DNA of 64,000 nucleotides from Pseudomonadota bacterium (lineage in GTDB: Bacteria; Pseudomonadota; Gammaproteobacteria; Burkholderiales; Burkholderiaceae_C): the NCBI GenBank assembly GCA_963205115.1, contig CAUJHV010000040.1, forward strand, positions 1-64,000. The letters run 5' to 3'. The notes below the pieces were generated by a model. That model made no database searches and was not told the origin of the DNA. It saw only the letters and a list, made by a program, of their open reading frames with translations. The translations under genes and the position numbers were made by a program. Below, piece by piece: positions 61,938 to 64,000 of this stretch. How positions within the stretch are numbered: position 1 is the first letter of the stretch; every line of letters begins with the position of its first letter.

Positions 61938-64000
61938 ATGAAGGCCATCGATCTCGATGCCGAAGGCCGTCGCCGGCTGCTGGCCTCGCTGTCCTTCGAC
62001 CCGGGTATGGCCCACTGGCTCGTGGGCGCCGATACCGCGCTGTGCATGCATCTCGCACAGGATCTGGCCTTGATGGGTCCGCGCCTGGCGTCGGGCCGGC
62101 CGCGGCGGCGTTTCGCCGGACTCAGGGGCGCCGCGCCAGGCGTAAATGCGGTCTTTGGCATGGAGACGCTGTTTCCGGAACTGTCGGTACTGGACAACCT
62201 GTTCATCGGGCGCCCGGTCCATTGGCGGCGACCCGCCGAGCTCATCGCGCGTGCGCGCGAGGCCTTCGCCGTGCTGGGGTCCGATCTCCAGCCCGAAGGC
62301 TCCGCGCGGGACCTGTCGGATCTGCAGCGTCAGTCGCTGGCACTGGCCAGGGCCATCCTGACGCCAGCGCCGCTCACCGTCATCCACTGCGAGCCCGACG
62401 AGCCGGTGGTCGCTGCGCAGCTCAACCGGGCGGGCCGCCACCTGCTTCGACAGCGCGACGTGCCCGTGGCGCTGGTGGTGCTGGCCCGCAGCTTCGTCGA
62501 TCTGCCCTGGGTGACCCATCTGCACGGTCTGCGGGCCGGCCAATGGGTCTACAGCGGACCGGCCGAGTCTGATTGGCGCACGCATTGGGCCGTGGCGACC
62601 GCGGTCTCGCGCTCCGAGAGCGAGGCCGTCATCCAGCGCTCGCTCAAACGCATGCAGGACGCTGGACGTGGCGGCGCGCTGGCCTTCGCGCAGGATGCGA
62701 TGAGCCTGGGCCGCGTGTGCCTGCGCACCGCCGTGCTGCACTGCGTCTTCCTCGACCGCATGGGCCAACTCGTGGCCACCGACAGCCCGCAGCAGGCGCT
62801 GTGGATGGCGCCGGCACGCGAGCTTTTGGCGCGCTGGCGGCTTCCGGGGGCCGGTCGCCGCAGCGAGCTGCTGGACACGCCGGCCGGCCGCTTCATGGCC
62901 TTGCCGCTCATCGGCAAGGGCGGGACCTTCGGGCTGCTTCTCGCGGGGCCATCGCCGAGGGGCGAGTCGCGCGACCAGGGCGTCTTCGTGCAGGTGTTCG
63001 GTCGCGTGCTGGGCGAGGCGCTCGGCGAGGAGATGCTCGACCTGCAGCTGGCGCATGTGCGGCGCCTGGACACATTGGGCGCCATGGCGGGCGGGCTGGT
63101 GCACGACTTCAACAACACCTTGTACGTGATCGACTCCGCGGCGCGGCTGGCCTCGAACCCGACATCGGAAGACGACACCCGGCGCCAGTTGCGGGTGATC
63201 CGCCAGGCGGTGCAGCAAGCCGGTGCGCTCACGTCCAAGCTGCGCAGCTTCGGCCAGCGTCAGGGCCCGCAGCCGGTGGCGCTGGACATGCACGAGGTCG
63301 TGCTGGATGCCGTGACACTGCTGCGCGTCGCCGCCGGTTCCACCGTGCAGATCGACTGTGAGCTGACGGCCGAAACCAGCGCCATCACGGGCGATGCGTC
63401 GGCCCTCGTCAACATGGTCGTCAACCTGGGCATGAACGCCGTGCACGCGCTGGGCGAAGGCTCGCGCCACATCATGGTTCGAACCAGCAGCCATGCCGGC
63501 CCGTCGTCGTGGATCAACTTCGAGGGGGAACGCCAGCGCGGCGGCTTCTTCGAGCTGGAGATGGCGGACTCGGGCTGCGGCATGGATGCCCCGACGATGG
63601 CGCGCCTGTTCGAGCCGTTCTTCACGACCCGGGCGGCGGCCGGGGGCACCGGGCTGGGCCTGGCCACCGTGATCCAGGCGGTACGCCAGCACGGCGGCGC
63701 GATCGATGTCACCAGCGCGCCCGGCGAGGGCACCACGGTTCGGCTGCGCTTCCCGGTTGCGATCGCCATGGCCGATGACCCCACCGTCGCGCCCGCGGCG
63801 GATGCGCGGGGGCGCCCGGACTCGGCCGCGGCGAGGGCCTTGCAGGTGCTGGTGTGCGACGACGACGACCTCACCCGCGAGTTGTTGACCGACATGCTGC
63901 AATTGCGCGGCATGCACGTGACGGCCGTGGCCGATGCCCGGGCCTGCCTTCAGCGCTATGCCCAGTCGGCCACGGCTTACGACGTCGTTATCCTGGACTA
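61938..64000 (+). CDS. pseudo-ABC-ATPase / GAF-like / histidine kinase / receiver fusion (3' end outside window)
   Basis: ATG at 61938, then 687 codons without a stop to the window edge. Residues 1-185 align with sugar-ABC ATPases (RbsA/MglA type) but all nucleotide motifs are degraded. Walker A reads GADTALCM (30-37). The Q-loop/ENIF region is FGMETLFPELSVLDNLFIGR (73-92). The signature is LSDLQRQSLALARA (126-139). Walker B is TVIHCEPDE with Asp to Cys and E152 kept. The H-loop reads VLARS. A GAF-like domain (about 190-370) and a histidine kinase follow: H389 in GGLVHDFNN, N500, D544 in ADSGCGM, FEPFFTT, GGTGLGL. The receiver starts at VLVCDDDD (637-644) and its phospho-acceptor D687 is the last full codon but none after. 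Confidence 0.9.
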   Translation, partial: MKAIDLDAEGRRRLLASLSFDPGMAHWLVGADTALCMHLAQDLALMGPRLASGRPRRRFAGLRGAAPGVNAVFGMETLFPELSVLDNLFIGRPVHWRRPAELIARAREAFAVLGSDLQPEGSARDLSDLQRQSLALARAILTPAPLTVIHCEPDEPVVAAQLNRAGRHLLRQRDVPVALVVLARSFVDLPWVTHLHGLRAGQWVYSGPAESDWRTHWAVATAVSRSESEAVIQRSLKRMQDAGRGGALAFAQDAMSLGRVCLRTAVLHCVFLDRMGQLVATDSPQQALWMAPARELLARWRLPGAGRRSELLDTPAGRFMALPLIGKGGTFGLLLAGPSPRGESRDQGVFVQVFGRVLGEALGEEMLDLQLAHVRRLDTLGAMAGGLVHDFNNTLYVIDSAARLASNPTSEDDTRRQLRVIRQAVQQAGALTSKLRSFGQRQGPQPVALDMHEVVLDAVTLLRVAAGSTVQIDCELTAETSAITGDASALVNMVVNLGMNAVHALGEGSRHIMVRTSSHAGPSSWINFEGERQRGGFFELEMADSGCGMDAPTMARLFEPFFTTRAAAGGTGLGLATVIQAVRQHGGAIDVTSAPGEGTTVRLRFPVAIAMADDPTVAPAADARGRPDSAAARALQVLVCDDDDLTRELLTDMLQLRGMHVTAVADARACLQRYAQSATAYDVVILD

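Noticed and set aside
61863..63917. Minus-strand open frame over the ABC-kinase fusion, and plus-strand frames at 62042 and 62573
   Set aside because: The frame beginning at 61938 has kinase, receiver and ABC-like motifs in order and stays open to the window edge. The others show no motifs.

Overview
The window is about 64 kb of very GC-rich bacterial chromosome, densely packed and without rRNA, tRNA, IS elements, prophage or CRISPR that I can see. Several traits point to a betaproteobacterium of the order Burkholderiales (Comamonadaceae or Sphaerotilaceae-like). These are a Bug-type tripartite-tricarboxylate solute-binding protein, an SAH riboswitch in front of ahcY-metF, the dapF-DUF484-xerC block next to two LpxL-type acyltransferases, an Lrp-glmS divergent pair, and the tsaB-rimI-uracil-DNA-glycosylase order. 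The family-level placement is inference from gene content.

Left part (1-29 kb): mostly housekeeping genes. In order: tsaB end, rimI, family-4/5 uracil-DNA glycosylase, a PAS-GGDEF-EAL protein, and glmU divergent from a lipoprotein gene with overlapping start codons. Next come a folate/tRNA-thiolation operon (pteridine-reductase-like SDR, folB, ttcA, DUF4136 lipoprotein), a MidA-like methyltransferase, a secreted subtilase and a cca/NDUFA9-like/Slt/TfoX operon. The methyl cycle follows: SAH riboswitch-ahcY-metF, then metK with a long leader further on. Between these lie ppk2, a HAD phosphatase, an MFS transporter, a YcaQ-like protein, a CoA-specific Nudix hydrolase and an MBL hydrolase.

Middle part (29-47 kb): lipid A acyltransferases, dapF, DUF484, xerC, CYTH, VOC, a WYL regulator and an RlmI-type methyltransferase. 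Then come lrp/glmS, a ketopantoate-reductase-like gene, and a catabolic-looking stretch: Bug SBP translationally coupled to a sulfatase, HpcH/citrate-lyase-beta-like lyase, family 3 glycosidase, and a broken pirin.

Right part (47-64 kb): a signalling-rich zone. A tightly overlapping four-gene set encodes a PAS-GGDEF(degenerate)-EAL-REC-PAS protein, an HDOD protein, a soluble histidine kinase and a REC-HD-GYP protein. On the other strand lie an EAL protein, a GGEEF diguanylate cyclase, an AhpD-like protein, and a glycosyltransferase-2/HAD fusion whose HAD half lacks its nucleophile.

The most unusual locus is at the right edge (59265-64000, continuing beyond the window). It holds a NarL-type response regulator, a Tat/Sec-exported sugar-binding-like protein, an RbsC-like permease, and a long open reading frame. 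In that last protein a sugar-ABC-ATPase-like domain with destroyed Walker A, Walker B Asp and H-loop is fused to a GAF-like region, a histidine kinase and a receiver domain. The parts look like an ABC sugar importer turned into the sensor of a two-component system, with the ATPase replaced by a non-hydrolysing coupling domain on the kinase. A 20-bp palindrome and a second hairpin lie side by side upstream of the regulator, in a 565-bp gap shared with the divergent c-di-GMP gene pair.
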